This document shows positions 44,347 through 54,294 of a DNA stretch of 64,000 nt, in pieces (the first letter of the stretch is position 1; each line of letters begins with the position of its first letter). The notes under the pieces were generated by a model, which was not told the origin of the DNA, made no database searches, and saw only the letters and a list, made by a program, of their open reading frames with translations. Location of the stretch: the NCBI GenBank assembly GCA_001566295.1, contig KQ964249.1:744001-808000 (forward strand), given 5' to 3'. The stretch is from Microdochium bolleyi. Its lineage: Eukaryota > Ascomycota > Sordariomycetes > Xylariales > Microdochiaceae. Made by a program: the position numbers and the translations under genes.

Positions 44347-46584
44347 TGTGAAGAAGATGGATGTTACTGAAAGCGGTAATGGAGGGGCGGTTGTGTATCA
44401 CGGATCAGGATAAGGCTGAGAAGACGAGAGACAGGGACAGGATGGCGACATCGTCAGGTGTGGCGCGGCCATCTCTTATAATGACCCGAGCGGCAGCATC
44501 GAAGCCCATGGAACACGACTTCCCGGTGGGAAGGCACGCGAAGTCGACCGATATTTCCTCGAGTGCCGTGCCATCTGCGCGGGGACGAGGTGGGCCCGAG
44601 GAGGGGCCCAGGGGTCCAACCTAGCCAACGACTCCAAGCCCCACACCCAAGCCGCCCATGATATGCGTCTGTTGTCGCCTGGGAGTGGGACGGGGCGATG
44701 GGCATTTGTCAGCAGCCACCAGCAACAGGCTGCCTGGTGGGCATTCTGCAGCACGGAAGCCCAAAGATGCCGTCGTGGCCCCGTGGCGCCAGCACCCTGA
44801 TGATTGCTCCGAGAAGCGTGCCCTGCGGGGTTGTCGGACGAGAGCACCGCGGACTAGTGTGAGGGTGGTCTCACGTCAACCTTATTGAGACTGACTGCTG
44901 GGACCTGCATGCCACCGGGCAATGGGTCGTGTCTTTTGTCATCTTCACGACGCAACGAGGGTGCTCTTCGGGCACCACGCACCGTCTTCCCTGTCCTTGT
45001 CCAGTTGAGCATCCTCTCCAGGTCCCCGTCCGTGCTGCGGCTGCCGAATCTTGGCGGGCGAGCCCTTGATTTGGATGCATTGATTGGTACAATAGCGATT
45101 GGAAGTGTCCCGAAAGGTCCCAGCCAACTTCAAGTGTTCAAAGATCCCAAAACCACGTTCAGGCACATCCCACACATACGCCGAGGTGTGCCACTTGGAC
45201 ATGTTGCGCATGCAAGATGAGACGGGCTTGTGGGCTTGCACAGCTCTATGCAAGCATAAAGGGCACGTGCGCGCGGACGGCCCTGCGTAGGGTATTCTTG
45301 GCAGCATATCTGCCATAGTTAAGTACTTGACGTACCTAAAGTAGGTACCTGGGTACGTAGATGGCCAAGGCGACTTGGCTTTGTGATTTACACAGGGTGT
45401 TGCTCTGCCATAAGCTGAAATTGGCTAGGGTTTGGCATCCTTGATGTCACATTTTGCCCGATTGGAATGCGGGGAAGGAGCTGGGGCAGGGATCGAGGTG
45501 GGGAACTGCTCTGGGACTCCGCCATGCAAGTGATTCGATCATGACCACATCACGCTCGCCCGGGCCGACTCCAAGCTGCGCTCCGCTGGAACCACAGTCT
45601 CGCTGTCGTCTGAGCGGACAGGGCTGGACTGTCGGGGGCCATGTGTGTGCCCCATTCATGTCTCTTTGTGCTGTCTTGTGCATTTATGAACACCGTCCAC
45701 TTCGTGCCAGCAGCAGCTATCCTCAAGGCGACGTCAGTGGCGCCTCTCGGTCCCGTCAATGCATCCTCCCGCCATTGTCCAGCCGCTTCTCCATGCTCCA
45801 TGTCAACACCCTCCGCGGGCCAGAATCAAGCATGACTGTTGTCTTGTCAGACGGCCAAAGCGCCAATCGAGCTCTCCATGCTGGTGCTCAGAGCTGGTGC
45901 CCAGGCCTGGCAGCTTGATCAGCGCCAGGATCATGCCAGGACGGAGAGCAATGGCATTCCCACTCCCCCCCTCCCCCCACGATATCGAGCCCCAGCTTAC
46001 GTACCACTGACGCACACGACCTGCATTGCCAGACCGCCATGTCTGGCATTCACGGCCCAGGTGATGTGAAAAGTGAAAGTGGTTGTGCTAGCGCGGCCAT
46101 GTGCTGCAGCCGTGGCCTGTTCAGGCGCTAGCTGGGAGCTGGGAGGCTGGCCAGAGCGGGCCAGAGCGGGCGCCAGCTCTGATGTCACATCCCGATCCGA
46201 CTTCACCACCGGCCATCACGATCGCCATCCTCATCGGAGAGACAGCTCCAAGCTCCATGCTCCGGGCCCCATGCCATATGCCAGATCCCGCCATCTCGTC
46301 CCCACCACAGCTCGAGTCCAGCCCCGAGACTGCGGCACCACCCGCGCCCACGAAGCTTCCCCTCAGCCAGGCAGTCAATGGCGTCATTCTTCAAATCTGT
46401 CTTATATCAAGCTTCTCCTGCTCCGTTTCGGCCTCCCGAACACCTCCCACGTTTTCCACACAAGCTCATCCTAGCCTACTCTTTGATACCCCCTTGAGCC
46501 TACAGTACAGTTCAGGATAACTCTCTCCAGTTTTTTTTCGTTCATCTGCTCAATCACTGCACAGCAAGAAGTAAAGTCACCAAC
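44347..46584. other. Intergenic, no gene seen (2.2 kb)
   Basis: Only overlapping short frames. It contains the GTACC-rich cluster at 45331-45357. The last 200 bases hold a TTATAT at about 46403 and a CT-rich leader before the repetitive-protein gene. Confidence 0.55.
45331..45357. repeat. Cluster of GTACC/GGTAC palindromic elements
   Basis: Within 27 bases lie CGTACCTAAAGTAGGTACC, then GGGTACG, forming overlapping inverted repeats (GTACCTA against TAGGTAC). Related motifs occur at 1425, 29615 and 33287 in this window, always between genes. Confidence 0.65.
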
Positions 46585-49500
46585 ATGTCTGCCACTCCTG
46601 GTAACGACCTGCCGGGTGCCTTCCCCACAGATGTCACTGCCGCATCTCATGACGAGAGTGCTTCTCACCAGCCCAACAAGCTGCACAAGCGCAACGACCC
46701 ACGCGGCTGGGACAATGACGGCACAGCCCCCCGCACCGAGGCTGGCTCCGGCCTTACTGGCAGCCACGCTCGCGATCCTTCTTTGAGCGCGCAGCCTGGA
46801 GACTACACATATGGCTCGCAGGCCGAGCCAGAGACAGGCAGTGCCTTGCCAACTTCCACTGGCGCCCAGGACCGCATCCACAACCAGGGCCACACTGCTC
46901 CAACCGAGACTGCTGGCCAGCCTGCACAAGACTCGGTCTCGACCATCAAGCGAGACGACATATCCTCTGGCGCAGCTGGCCTGGCCACGGGTCACGGCAC
47001 ATCCTCCGCCCTCGGATCCGACAACCACAAGGCCACATCTGCCTCAGACGAGACAGGTGAAGCTGGACACAACGTCGTTCGTGGTGGACTGGGACAAAAG
47101 TCCAGCTTGGACAACGAGGAACCCTACTGGGGCGATATCCCTCGCGGCGCCGGTACGTACAATACTGTCGTCGGACATGGCAGTGCCGAGGACAAAGTCG
47201 AGGGTCACCCGCAACATCGCGAATTCCCACTCTCTGGTGGCGCGCACGGTCACGGAACTCATGACACCACCGCCGGCACCGCTTCTGGCAGCACTACCCA
47301 CAGGGACTCGGCGTTGACACACGAATCTCCCACAGCTGGTCAAGGTACTTACAACACAGTTGTAGGCCATGGCAGCCAAGAGGATCCTGCCCAGGTTGGA
47401 CACTCTGGTCCTACAGCTATGTCCTCGACCACTCAGCACGAAGACAGCCATGGCAAGGAAATCGCGGCAGGTGCTGGTGCTACCGGACTTGGCGGCTACG
47501 CTGCTCACAAGTACGCTTCCAAGGACGACGAGCCTACGGACCAAGCCAAGACTTCGTCACACCATGACAAGGACCACAAACACGGAGGTCTCTTGCACCG
47601 GGAGCACAAGGACAAACCATCCAAGCACGAAAGCATCAAGCATGAGAAGGAGCACAAGGACGACGGTGACAAGGACAGGAAATTGTTTGGCCTCTTTAGC
47701 CGCAGTAAGAAGGACAGTGAGCACGGGGAGCACTCCACCACCACTACTGATCCCGCGCGCTCGGCCCACGATACCACAGCTACCAAAACTACGACCACGG
47801 CGACCCATGACGAGAACGAGAGCCATCTCGGTCGTAATGCCGCTCTTGCCGGTGCTGGCGCTGGCGCAGCTGGCTATGCCGGACACAAGCATGCTCACAA
47901 AGATGAAGAACATGATGCCCAGCGTCGCAGCAAGGATGACGACCTAAGCCGGCACGAGTCGGGCAAGTCCGAGTCCAAGCTCCACGGCATCTTCCACCGC
48001 TCCAACAAGGAGAGAGAGATCCCACCTAACGCCGCCGAGTACTACAATGGCAAGGACGCTTCTCAGATCGCTGAGGCGAAGGAACGCAAGGGCATTATCA
48101 GCCCTGAGGACAGGCACGTGTACGGCGAGTCCAGCAGTGGCCCGGCTGGAGCGCCAGGCACCACCAACGTTTTCATGGGTGCTACTGGTGCGGCCGTTGC
48201 CCCTGCAGCATATGCTTCTCACAAGGAGCACGAGAAGCATGGGCACTCTCAGGTGACCCCCACTGCCACCACTGGAGCTCACTCGTCCACGACTCAGCCT
48301 ACCTCACGCGGCACGGGCGACCAGTATGACCATCTTTCCTCAGGCACAGCATCTGGTGTCGGCGCCGGGGCCACAGCGAGCGCCTTGTCTGGTGATAACA
48401 GATCGTCGAACCCTGGTGCGCGTAACCAGGGTGATCAATATGATCATCTCTCCTCGGGTACAGCATCAGGTATTGGTGCTGGCACAACGGCAGGCGCCCT
48501 GTCCGGTGAGAACAGATCATCGAACCCCCGGGCGGGTGGCCGAAGCGACCAGTACGACCACCTCTCCTCAGGCACAGCATCTGGTGTCGCCGCTGGGACT
48601 ACAGCGGGCGCCCTGTCTGGTGATAATCGATCGTCGAACCTTGGTGCGCACAGTCAGGGTGATCAATACGATCATCTCTCCTCGGGTACAGCATCAGGTA
48701 TCGGAGCTGGCGCTACTACGGGTGCTCTGTCAGGCAGCAAAACTTCGTCGAATATCGGAGCACGAGGCCAAAGTGATCCGTATGACCACTTGTCCTCAGG
48801 TACTGCGTCGGGAGTTAGGACCGACACTCAGTACCCTTCCAACAACACGGCGGCAAGTCCCTCAAGCAGCGCCTACTCGACCGACGATAAGCACGGCAGC
48901 AACAAGCTAGCATACGCTGGCGCCGGTGCAGCTGGTGCTGGAGCTGCTGCGTACGGTGCGCACAAGCTCCACGACCGTGACGGGAACACGACTCAGACCA
49001 CCACTTCGTCCACCACCAACCCAGTGTCTTCTACGCAGCGCTCTGCAGAGGCGCCAACTAGCTCTACTGTTGGACATCAGCCCCTGAGTAGCACAGGTGC
49101 TGCTGCTCTTGGTGCCGGTGCTCCTGTTTCTGCCTCCGGGGCTCGGAAGGATGAGAGTGGTGTACACACCGGCGAGCGCGGTACGGGTGCGTCCTCGCGC
49201 AGTGCTGATTTGAGCCGCTCGTCCCAGGACTCCAGTAAGGGCGGGCAATACAACGTGCTCGCGTCTGGAACCCCGTCTGGCGTCAACCTCGAGCAGGTTG
49301 CCTCCCACTCCAGCTCTCACCACGACAGTTCGCAACAGCAGCAGCAGCGCTCTGCCGTCCATGACCCTTTGACAAGCTCGTCATCCCACGGGACTGATCA
49401 CTCCAAGCTCGCTGCTACTGGCGGTGCCGCGGCCCTCGCCGGTGCTGGCGCAGCTGGGTACGCCAGTACCCACGGAGGCCAGCATGGCAACACTCCCACT

Positions 49501-50172
49501 ACCACCACCACCAACACCTCTTCCTCTTACGACAACGTTATCTCCAATGCTCCTGAGCGTCAGGTTGCCTCTGGGACTACACATTCGGATATTCACGGAC
49601 GCAACCTGATCTCTGGCAACGAGCGTCAGGTTGACAACTCGGCCGATCCCAACGCCGGCTCTGCCTCGTATGACAACAAACCTACCGCGCCGCAGGGTGA
49701 CCACTCCTTGGCCGCTGGTGGTGCCGCTGCCCTTGCCGGTGCTAGTGCCGCCGGGTACGCCAGCACTCGCACTGGCCAGCAGGAGAGCACTCCCGCAACC
49801 GGCACCAACACTTCCTCCTTCTACGACAACGCAATCGCCCGTGCCCCCGAGCGCCAGGCCGCATCTGGAACCACGGACTCGGACATCCACGGACGCAACC
49901 TCATGTCCGGCAACGAGCGCCACACCGACACCTCCACGGACCCCAACGCCGGCTCGGCCTCGTACGCTAACAAGCCCACCGCGCCTCAGGCCGGCGGCGC
50001 CGGCATCGCCAGTGGCGGTGCTGCGCTTGCCGCTGCTCAGGCTGCTACCCGCGGAGACACCAGCGGCAACGGTGGTCCTAGCAAACCCGTCATGCACACG
50101 TGCACCGGCTGCGGCAAGCAGGATGACATTTCATCGTACATCTCTGCTGCCAAGGAGGCCTTCCGTCACTGA
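46585..50172 (+). CDS. Large repetitive, disordered protein with glycine-zipper-like segments
   Basis: A 1195-codon intron-free frame with no enzymatic domain. The layout is modular. Residues 1-180 are Ser/Gly/Thr-rich. PYWGDIPRGAGTYNTVVGHG appears near 180, and GTYNTVVGHGS recurs near 252. At about 293, 418, 775, 945, 1042 and 1139 come 15-25-residue Ala/Gly segments of the type AGAGAAGYAGHK, with the small-residue spacing of glycine zippers. Between 320 and 395 and near 430-470 are His/Lys/Asp-rich linkers with KLFGLFSRSKK and KLHGIFHRSNK. A 38-39-residue repeat starting DQYDHLSSGTASG occurs five times (577-745), and a 99-residue module is duplicated at 944-1137. The end has CTGCGKQDDIS, one CxxC pair. 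There is no signal peptide or membrane helix. Strings like YNVLASGTPSGV occur in other fungal proteins I have seen, but I know no assigned function. Confidence 0.8.
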   Translation: MSATPGNDLPGAFPTDVTAASHDESASHQPNKLHKRNDPRGWDNDGTAPRTEAGSGLTGSHARDPSLSAQPGDYTYGSQAEPETGSALPTSTGAQDRIHNQGHTAPTETAGQPAQDSVSTIKRDDISSGAAGLATGHGTSSALGSDNHKATSASDETGEAGHNVVRGGLGQKSSLDNEEPYWGDIPRGAGTYNTVVGHGSAEDKVEGHPQHREFPLSGGAHGHGTHDTTAGTASGSTTHRDSALTHESPTAGQGTYNTVVGHGSQEDPAQVGHSGPTAMSSTTQHEDSHGKEIAAGAGATGLGGYAAHKYASKDDEPTDQAKTSSHHDKDHKHGGLLHREHKDKPSKHESIKHEKEHKDDGDKDRKLFGLFSRSKKDSEHGEHSTTTTDPARSAHDTTATKTTTTATHDENESHLGRNAALAGAGAGAAGYAGHKHAHKDEEHDAQRRSKDDDLSRHESGKSESKLHGIFHRSNKEREIPPNAAEYYNGKDASQIAEAKERKGIISPEDRHVYGESSSGPAGAPGTTNVFMGATGAAVAPAAYASHKEHEKHGHSQVTPTATTGAHSSTTQPTSRGTGDQYDHLSSGTASGVGAGATASALSGDNRSSNPGARNQGDQYDHLSSGTASGIGAGTTAGALSGENRSSNPRAGGRSDQYDHLSSGTASGVAAGTTAGALSGDNRSSNLGAHSQGDQYDHLSSGTASGIGAGATTGALSGSKTSSNIGARGQSDPYDHLSSGTASGVRTDTQYPSNNTAASPSSSAYSTDDKHGSNKLAYAGAGAAGAGAAAYGAHKLHDRDGNTTQTTTSSTTNPVSSTQRSAEAPTSSTVGHQPLSSTGAAALGAGAPVSASGARKDESGVHTGERGTGASSRSADLSRSSQDSSKGGQYNVLASGTPSGVNLEQVASHSSSHHDSSQQQQQRSAVHDPLTSSSSHGTDHSKLAATGGAAALAGAGAAGYASTHGGQHGNTPTTTTTNTSSSYDNVISNAPERQVASGTTHSDIHGRNLISGNERQVDNSADPNAGSASYDNKPTAPQGDHSLAAGGAAALAGASAAGYASTRTGQQESTPATGTNTSSFYDNAIARAPERQAASGTTDSDIHGRNLMSGNERHTDTSTDPNAGSASYANKPTAPQAGGAGIASGGAALAAAQAATRGDTSGNGGPSKPVMHTCTGCGKQDDISSYISAAKEAFRH
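48316..48810. repeat. Coding tandem repeat, five copies, period 114-117 bp
   Basis: Units begin near 48316, 48430, 48547, 48661 and 48775, each encoding (G)DQYDHLSSGTASG(V/I); the fifth is partial and reads DPYDH. The alternating V and I versions suggest that a two-unit block was itself duplicated. All units stay in frame, so copy number can vary without breaking the protein. Confidence 0.9.
49414..49995. repeat. Coding direct duplication, two copies of about 297 bp
   Basis: The stretch from GGAAALAGAGAAGYAST through DIHGRNLISGNERQ and DPNAGSASYDNKPTAPQ is followed 297 bases later by a second, diverged copy (GGAAALAGASAAGYAST through DIHGRNLMSGNERH and DPNAGSASYANKPTAPQ). A partial third start (IASGGAALAAAQAA) follows. 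Confidence 0.88.
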
Positions 50173-51036
50173 AGAGGATGGCGATGGTGTTGTTTCAGCC
50201 CGCTTCCCATCTTTCCTTCCCGCCTTGCAAACACCAATGGCCACGAAGCCATGAGTCTGGAAACGAACATCGAGATGTATTGGCAACACGCGAATTTTCA
50301 CGTTTCAGTGAGACAATGCTTGAATATGATTTGGAACTTTATTGGGGTTTTCGAGGGAGGGTCATGTTTCGCGCAATAACACGTCGCGCACGCAAATAGT
50401 ATAATGAAAATGACGACTGACGTTTTGTTCAAACCATGCCACGCTTTATCATGCACCTGACTGCTTTGGAGGGTAGAGAATACAGTGCAATGCAATATAC
50501 ATTATCGCATCTGGCCGTTGGTAGCAGGTCTCCCAAGATAATATGGTGGTATGACACCCTTCTCTCCGCCAACGATGAGAGTTTGCCCATGACGTGGGGT
50601 AAGATGAAGGGCAGCCATTTGAAAACCACCACCTGTGGCGACTGAGGCCGTGCTCTACAGTCACGCATGTGTGTGTGCCTACGTGTGTCTGTGTGTGCAT
50701 CGGTTCGCTCGGATACTATCAAAACATAACGAAGGCTTTCAACCGCCCTCTTGTCTATCTCTCTCATTGCGTCCTCGCTCACTAAACTTCAAGAACTCGA
50801 GTACATACGTATACGCACGCTGGCTTTTATGACAAAGATCAAAACACAGGGTGGACAAATGTACAAGGCGGCTCGGGAGAGGTATCTGGCGTTGCGGGAA
50901 GGGGCTATGTACAATATAATCAAAGTGCAGCCACACGGTTTGCGCCCAATGAAAACAAAACAAAAACTCGTACTGTTTTGATCATCATGACCAGAACCGA
51001 CGGAATCAAAAACAGCGGAGCAAGAAGTTCCAAATA
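50173..51036. other. Intergenic, convergent gene ends
   Basis: The 3' flanks of the repetitive-protein gene and of the minus-strand membrane-protein gene. A TG-rich stretch at 50665-50700 and general AT-richness are seen; no gene. Confidence 0.6.
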
Positions 51037-54000
51037 TCATATCGTCTCGTCAGCGTCCATCTTCTCGTCGTCAGTCTGGTATTCATATCCGTCGTTGCTT
51101 GCCGTCTGCGATGCCGACTGCCTGCGAGCTGCCGCCGCGGCGTGCCACGCGGCGGACTTGCCCTTGTACTGCGGCGGCTCGACCCACTTGGGCACGAGGC
51201 CGTGCTTGCGGAGGCGGCGCCGGTGCCGCTTGCGCTCCCAGACACCCATGTAGCGCTGGTCCTGCTGGGAGAAGTCGGTGTTGGTAATCCAGTCCGACAC
51301 GTCGGCGACGGTGTCGCCAAGGTCCTCGCCAAGCTTCCAGACGAGCGAGCGCCCTCGGCCGCCCGTCGTCCACTCGTCGAGCATGAATGGCATTGTGTAG
51401 GGGAAGTAGGGCTCATTGGGCGACCACTCGCAGGGAGTCTCTGGGGTGCAGGCATACTGTGGGCCGCTGAATGCTTGCGTAAAGAGGCCCTCGAGAAGTA
51501 GCCAGAGTCCGAAGACGAGCATCGAGAGTCCAAGCTTGGTGGGCTTGAAAGTGCCCCGTTGGAAGAGACGTGGTACGGACACGATAATGCTGTCCGTCGG
51601 GACGGGGGTTACCGAAATAGATGAAGTTTCCTTTGGCGAAGGAGATTCGACCTTGATCTTCGCGTCTGTCTTCTCGCTGTGCGCGACTCTGTCTTCAAGT
51701 CGTGCGATGCCCTGCTTCGAGTCGCGAATGCCGAGCAGGACTCGCTCTAGCTGCTCAAGTTCGCGGTCTCGATCGCTAGAGTCGTACGAGACAGACTTGT
51801 CTTCGACCTTGAGCAGCGTGTTGCTGACCTCCTGCTCAAGCTCATCTTCATCGCACTCGGTCTTCTCCAGAATACCATCGAATTCGTCCAGGGTGGAGTC
51901 CTCGATCTGTTGCTCCTTCATGATGGCGCGCAGGTCGTCCTTGACGGAGACCTTCTTCGCCGTATTGATGGGCGGTGGGCGAGATCGCGATCTTGATCGT
52001 GACCGTGCGCGGCGCAGCGACGGCATCGAAGACGATCTACGTTGCACCCCAGAGGGAACCCGCGCGTCTCGCGCAGTCGTGCCCTTGCTGAGCGGACTCT
52101 TCCCGCCGGGACTGTTTGCGTTCTTAACGTGCGAGAACAGTCGCCACGAGCCGCGGTTCTTCCTCGCTCCATTCGGTCGGAGTGTAGCTGGGGTCTCGAC
52201 GTATGCTCCAGTGACGCGTGGGGTTGGCATCGTGAGCGGGTCGACGCGAGCCGCTCGTGGCGTGTCTTCTTCGCCAGGCTCTGACGGGCTTCGCGACGAG
52301 GCTCTCGCTGATCCCTTCTCTGAGGCGTTATCCAGAGGAGCGAACAGCGACATCTCGCCTTCAATCCTGTCGGTAGGGTCGGTCTCTGAGTGGACTGCGC
52401 TTGAGCGCTTGTCGCGGATCGAGTCGCTGGACTGGACACGCCTAATGCCCGCGTGTTCGAAAGTCGGCCGCTCCTTAAAGGCACTACCATCTCGGATCTG
52501 TGACTTTGCTTCCTCTAGTTCCGCACTAGTCCGGCCTTCTTCACGTTCATCCTTGTCCGCCTCAATCTCCTCTTCTTTCACAACTGGAATCGTACCATTG
52601 AGCGGGGCTGCGCTGCTCACCGATGCTTTACGTGGAGGGCTCGTGCTTGTGGCGTGGGAGAGACGGCGAAGCAGCTCGTGAGAAGTCCTGCGGTGCACCG
52701 AGCGTTCCTGAATGCGGTTCTTAAGCGCCTTGAATTCAGCGTCTGAAGTCTGCTCCTCGTCCAGTGCGTCATCCTTTGCCTTTGTCTCCAGCCCGTCGAA
52801 GCCTCTGTTGGGCCTGATCGGCCACGTTGGATCCTCAAGCTCATCGTTCATCGACCGCCGGACCATCTCGGGAGATGCTGAGCGAGCTTCAGAGTTTCGA
52901 GCGCGAATCTCGTCGAGTTTGCTATTAGCAACCGCGCGAGGCGATGAGTGTTTCTGTTCTCGAGCGCGGATGTCATCCAGCTTTGTCGCAGGTCTCTCTG
53001 GGAAATTCATGCCTGCTATCTCGGCCTCTCTATCGCGGATGCGGTCTAGTCTGTCGTTGCTACGGCGGAAGTCTGGAGTTCCGTTCGCAGCGAACTCGTG
53101 CACGCGCGAGTTGTAGGATGGCAGGGAGGGTCGACCCCGCGTGTTTGTTATCCTTGGGCTGTCTGAGATCTGTAGGTCGCCAGCGGTGAATTCGGCTTCC
53201 AGGTTCCAGTTCTGGCTCTTTTCAGGCGACCAGCTCGCCGTCTGCCTGGCGGGAGTAGGCCGGTCGCCTTCAAAGTCGTCATCGTCGTCGTCGTCTTCGA
53301 TGCTAGGCAGTGGGTTGTCGCGGTGGGACTCGGACCAGCTGCGGTTCCGGGTGGCGGTAGGCGTGGTGGACCTCATATCTTCGTCCATTGCCGGATCATC
53401 TTCCATGGCATCAACTTCCCTGTGGTCACCGTTAGGCACCGCCTCGCCCGACCCATGATTCGTAGAGGTGAGGCCGTTTGCCATGCTGGCACTGGATGCC
53501 CTCCTCGCCAGCTGATGCTTCGGGTCGAATTGCTGCAGCCGCTGTGTCAGGTCCCGGCCGTCCTTGTTGCTCGCAAGGAAGGCGTCTGTGTTGATGGTTA
53601 TGGGCGAGCCGTCCTTGAGACGCAGAGTGCGTGGAGCTGGGCTCGGAGAACCCTGGAAACGGCCGCCGCCGTTATACTCGGCGTTGGCGCGCTGGAAAGC
53701 CTCGATGAGGTCGATTGTGTCGTCGAGCAGAGGGGACTGGAGGACCTCCTGCTGCTGGGCGAGGTTGAAGGCCTCGGCGAGCCCGATGGGCTGGCGCATG
53801 GAGGGGGAGCCGTTGGCCTGCAGGGCGCTATGTATGCGGGCGGAGGCGCTGGTGACGGGCGTTGTGGTCTTTGAGCGGTGGAGGCGCGGGGTGTCGCGGG
53901 GGGTCTCCGGGGTGTAGGCGCCGCGGAGGGAGGTGATGCTGCTGTTGCTGCGGTGGAGACGGGGGTGCTTGGATTCAGAGAGGGTGCTCTGGGTGCGGCG

Positions 54001-54294
54001 GTGGCTTGCGTAGGTGTGCGTCGCGAAGCTGGGACGTGGGCGGTCGGCCGAGTCGGGAAGGGAGCCGTCTGGGGAGGTCGAGGACGCGTTGGAGGCGACG
54101 GAGCTGGCGCGGCGGGCATTGTCCTTTGCGCTCTCGCGGGTGCACTCGCGGCCACCGTGTCGCAGGGGCGTGGCCTTCTTGGGCAGGCCGCTGCGGATCG
54201 AGTTCTTGCGGGTGAGCTCGTTGGGTTTGGCGGCGGCGGCGTTGGCGGCAGCGGCGTTGGCGCCGGAAGCCACGGGCGACATTGGAGACTCCAT
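51037..54294 (-). CDS. Large disordered protein with C-terminal membrane helix, unknown function
   Basis: An intron-free 1085-residue frame from ATG 54294. Most of it is Ser/Arg/Asp-rich and predicted to be disordered. Short ordered motifs stand out: LTRKNSIRSGLPKK near the start, LAEAFNLAQQQEVLQSP and DDTIDLIEAFQRANAEY near 175-210, three similar RxDxIRxR(N/E) motifs (DRLDRIRDREAE, KLDDIRAREQ, KLDEIRARNSE) near 420-470, and DAEFKALKNRIQERSVHRRTSHELLRRLSH near 525-555. A coiled-coil-like stretch at about 840-870 (RELEQLERVLLGIRDSK) precedes one strong helix at about 920-941 (LGLSMLVFGLWLLLEGLF). A 140-residue tail follows with two close cysteines and a basic ERKRHRRRLRKHG patch. The layout would suit a nuclear-envelope or spindle-pole-body tether, which is inference. 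I considered the Cut12 family and do not see its TPGTxxxRKTVSF block. Confidence 0.75.
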   Translation of the reverse strand: MESPMSPVASGANAAAANAAAAKPNELTRKNSIRSGLPKKATPLRHGGRECTRESAKDNARRASSVASNASSTSPDGSLPDSADRPRPSFATHTYASHRRTQSTLSESKHPRLHRSNSSITSLRGAYTPETPRDTPRLHRSKTTTPVTSASARIHSALQANGSPSMRQPIGLAEAFNLAQQQEVLQSPLLDDTIDLIEAFQRANAEYNGGGRFQGSPSPAPRTLRLKDGSPITINTDAFLASNKDGRDLTQRLQQFDPKHQLARRASSASMANGLTSTNHGSGEAVPNGDHREVDAMEDDPAMDEDMRSTTPTATRNRSWSESHRDNPLPSIEDDDDDDDFEGDRPTPARQTASWSPEKSQNWNLEAEFTAGDLQISDSPRITNTRGRPSLPSYNSRVHEFAANGTPDFRRSNDRLDRIRDREAEIAGMNFPERPATKLDDIRAREQKHSSPRAVANSKLDEIRARNSEARSASPEMVRRSMNDELEDPTWPIRPNRGFDGLETKAKDDALDEEQTSDAEFKALKNRIQERSVHRRTSHELLRRLSHATSTSPPRKASVSSAAPLNGTIPVVKEEEIEADKDEREEGRTSAELEEAKSQIRDGSAFKERPTFEHAGIRRVQSSDSIRDKRSSAVHSETDPTDRIEGEMSLFAPLDNASEKGSARASSRSPSEPGEEDTPRAARVDPLTMPTPRVTGAYVETPATLRPNGARKNRGSWRLFSHVKNANSPGGKSPLSKGTTARDARVPSGVQRRSSSMPSLRRARSRSRSRSRPPPINTAKKVSVKDDLRAIMKEQQIEDSTLDEFDGILEKTECDEDELEQEVSNTLLKVEDKSVSYDSSDRDRELEQLERVLLGIRDSKQGIARLEDRVAHSEKTDAKIKVESPSPKETSSISVTPVPTDSIIVSVPRLFQRGTFKPTKLGLSMLVFGLWLLLEGLFTQAFSGPQYACTPETPCEWSPNEPYFPYTMPFMLDEWTTGGRGRSLVWKLGEDLGDTVADVSDWITNTDFSQQDQRYMGVWERKRHRRRLRKHGLVPKWVEPPQYKGKSAAWHAAAAARRQSASQTASNDGYEYQTDDEKMDADETI

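Noticed and set aside
51037..54294. Assignment as spindle pole body protein Cut12
   Set aside because: Overall style is similar, but the family's conserved TPGTxxxRKTVSF block is absent and a late membrane helix is present.
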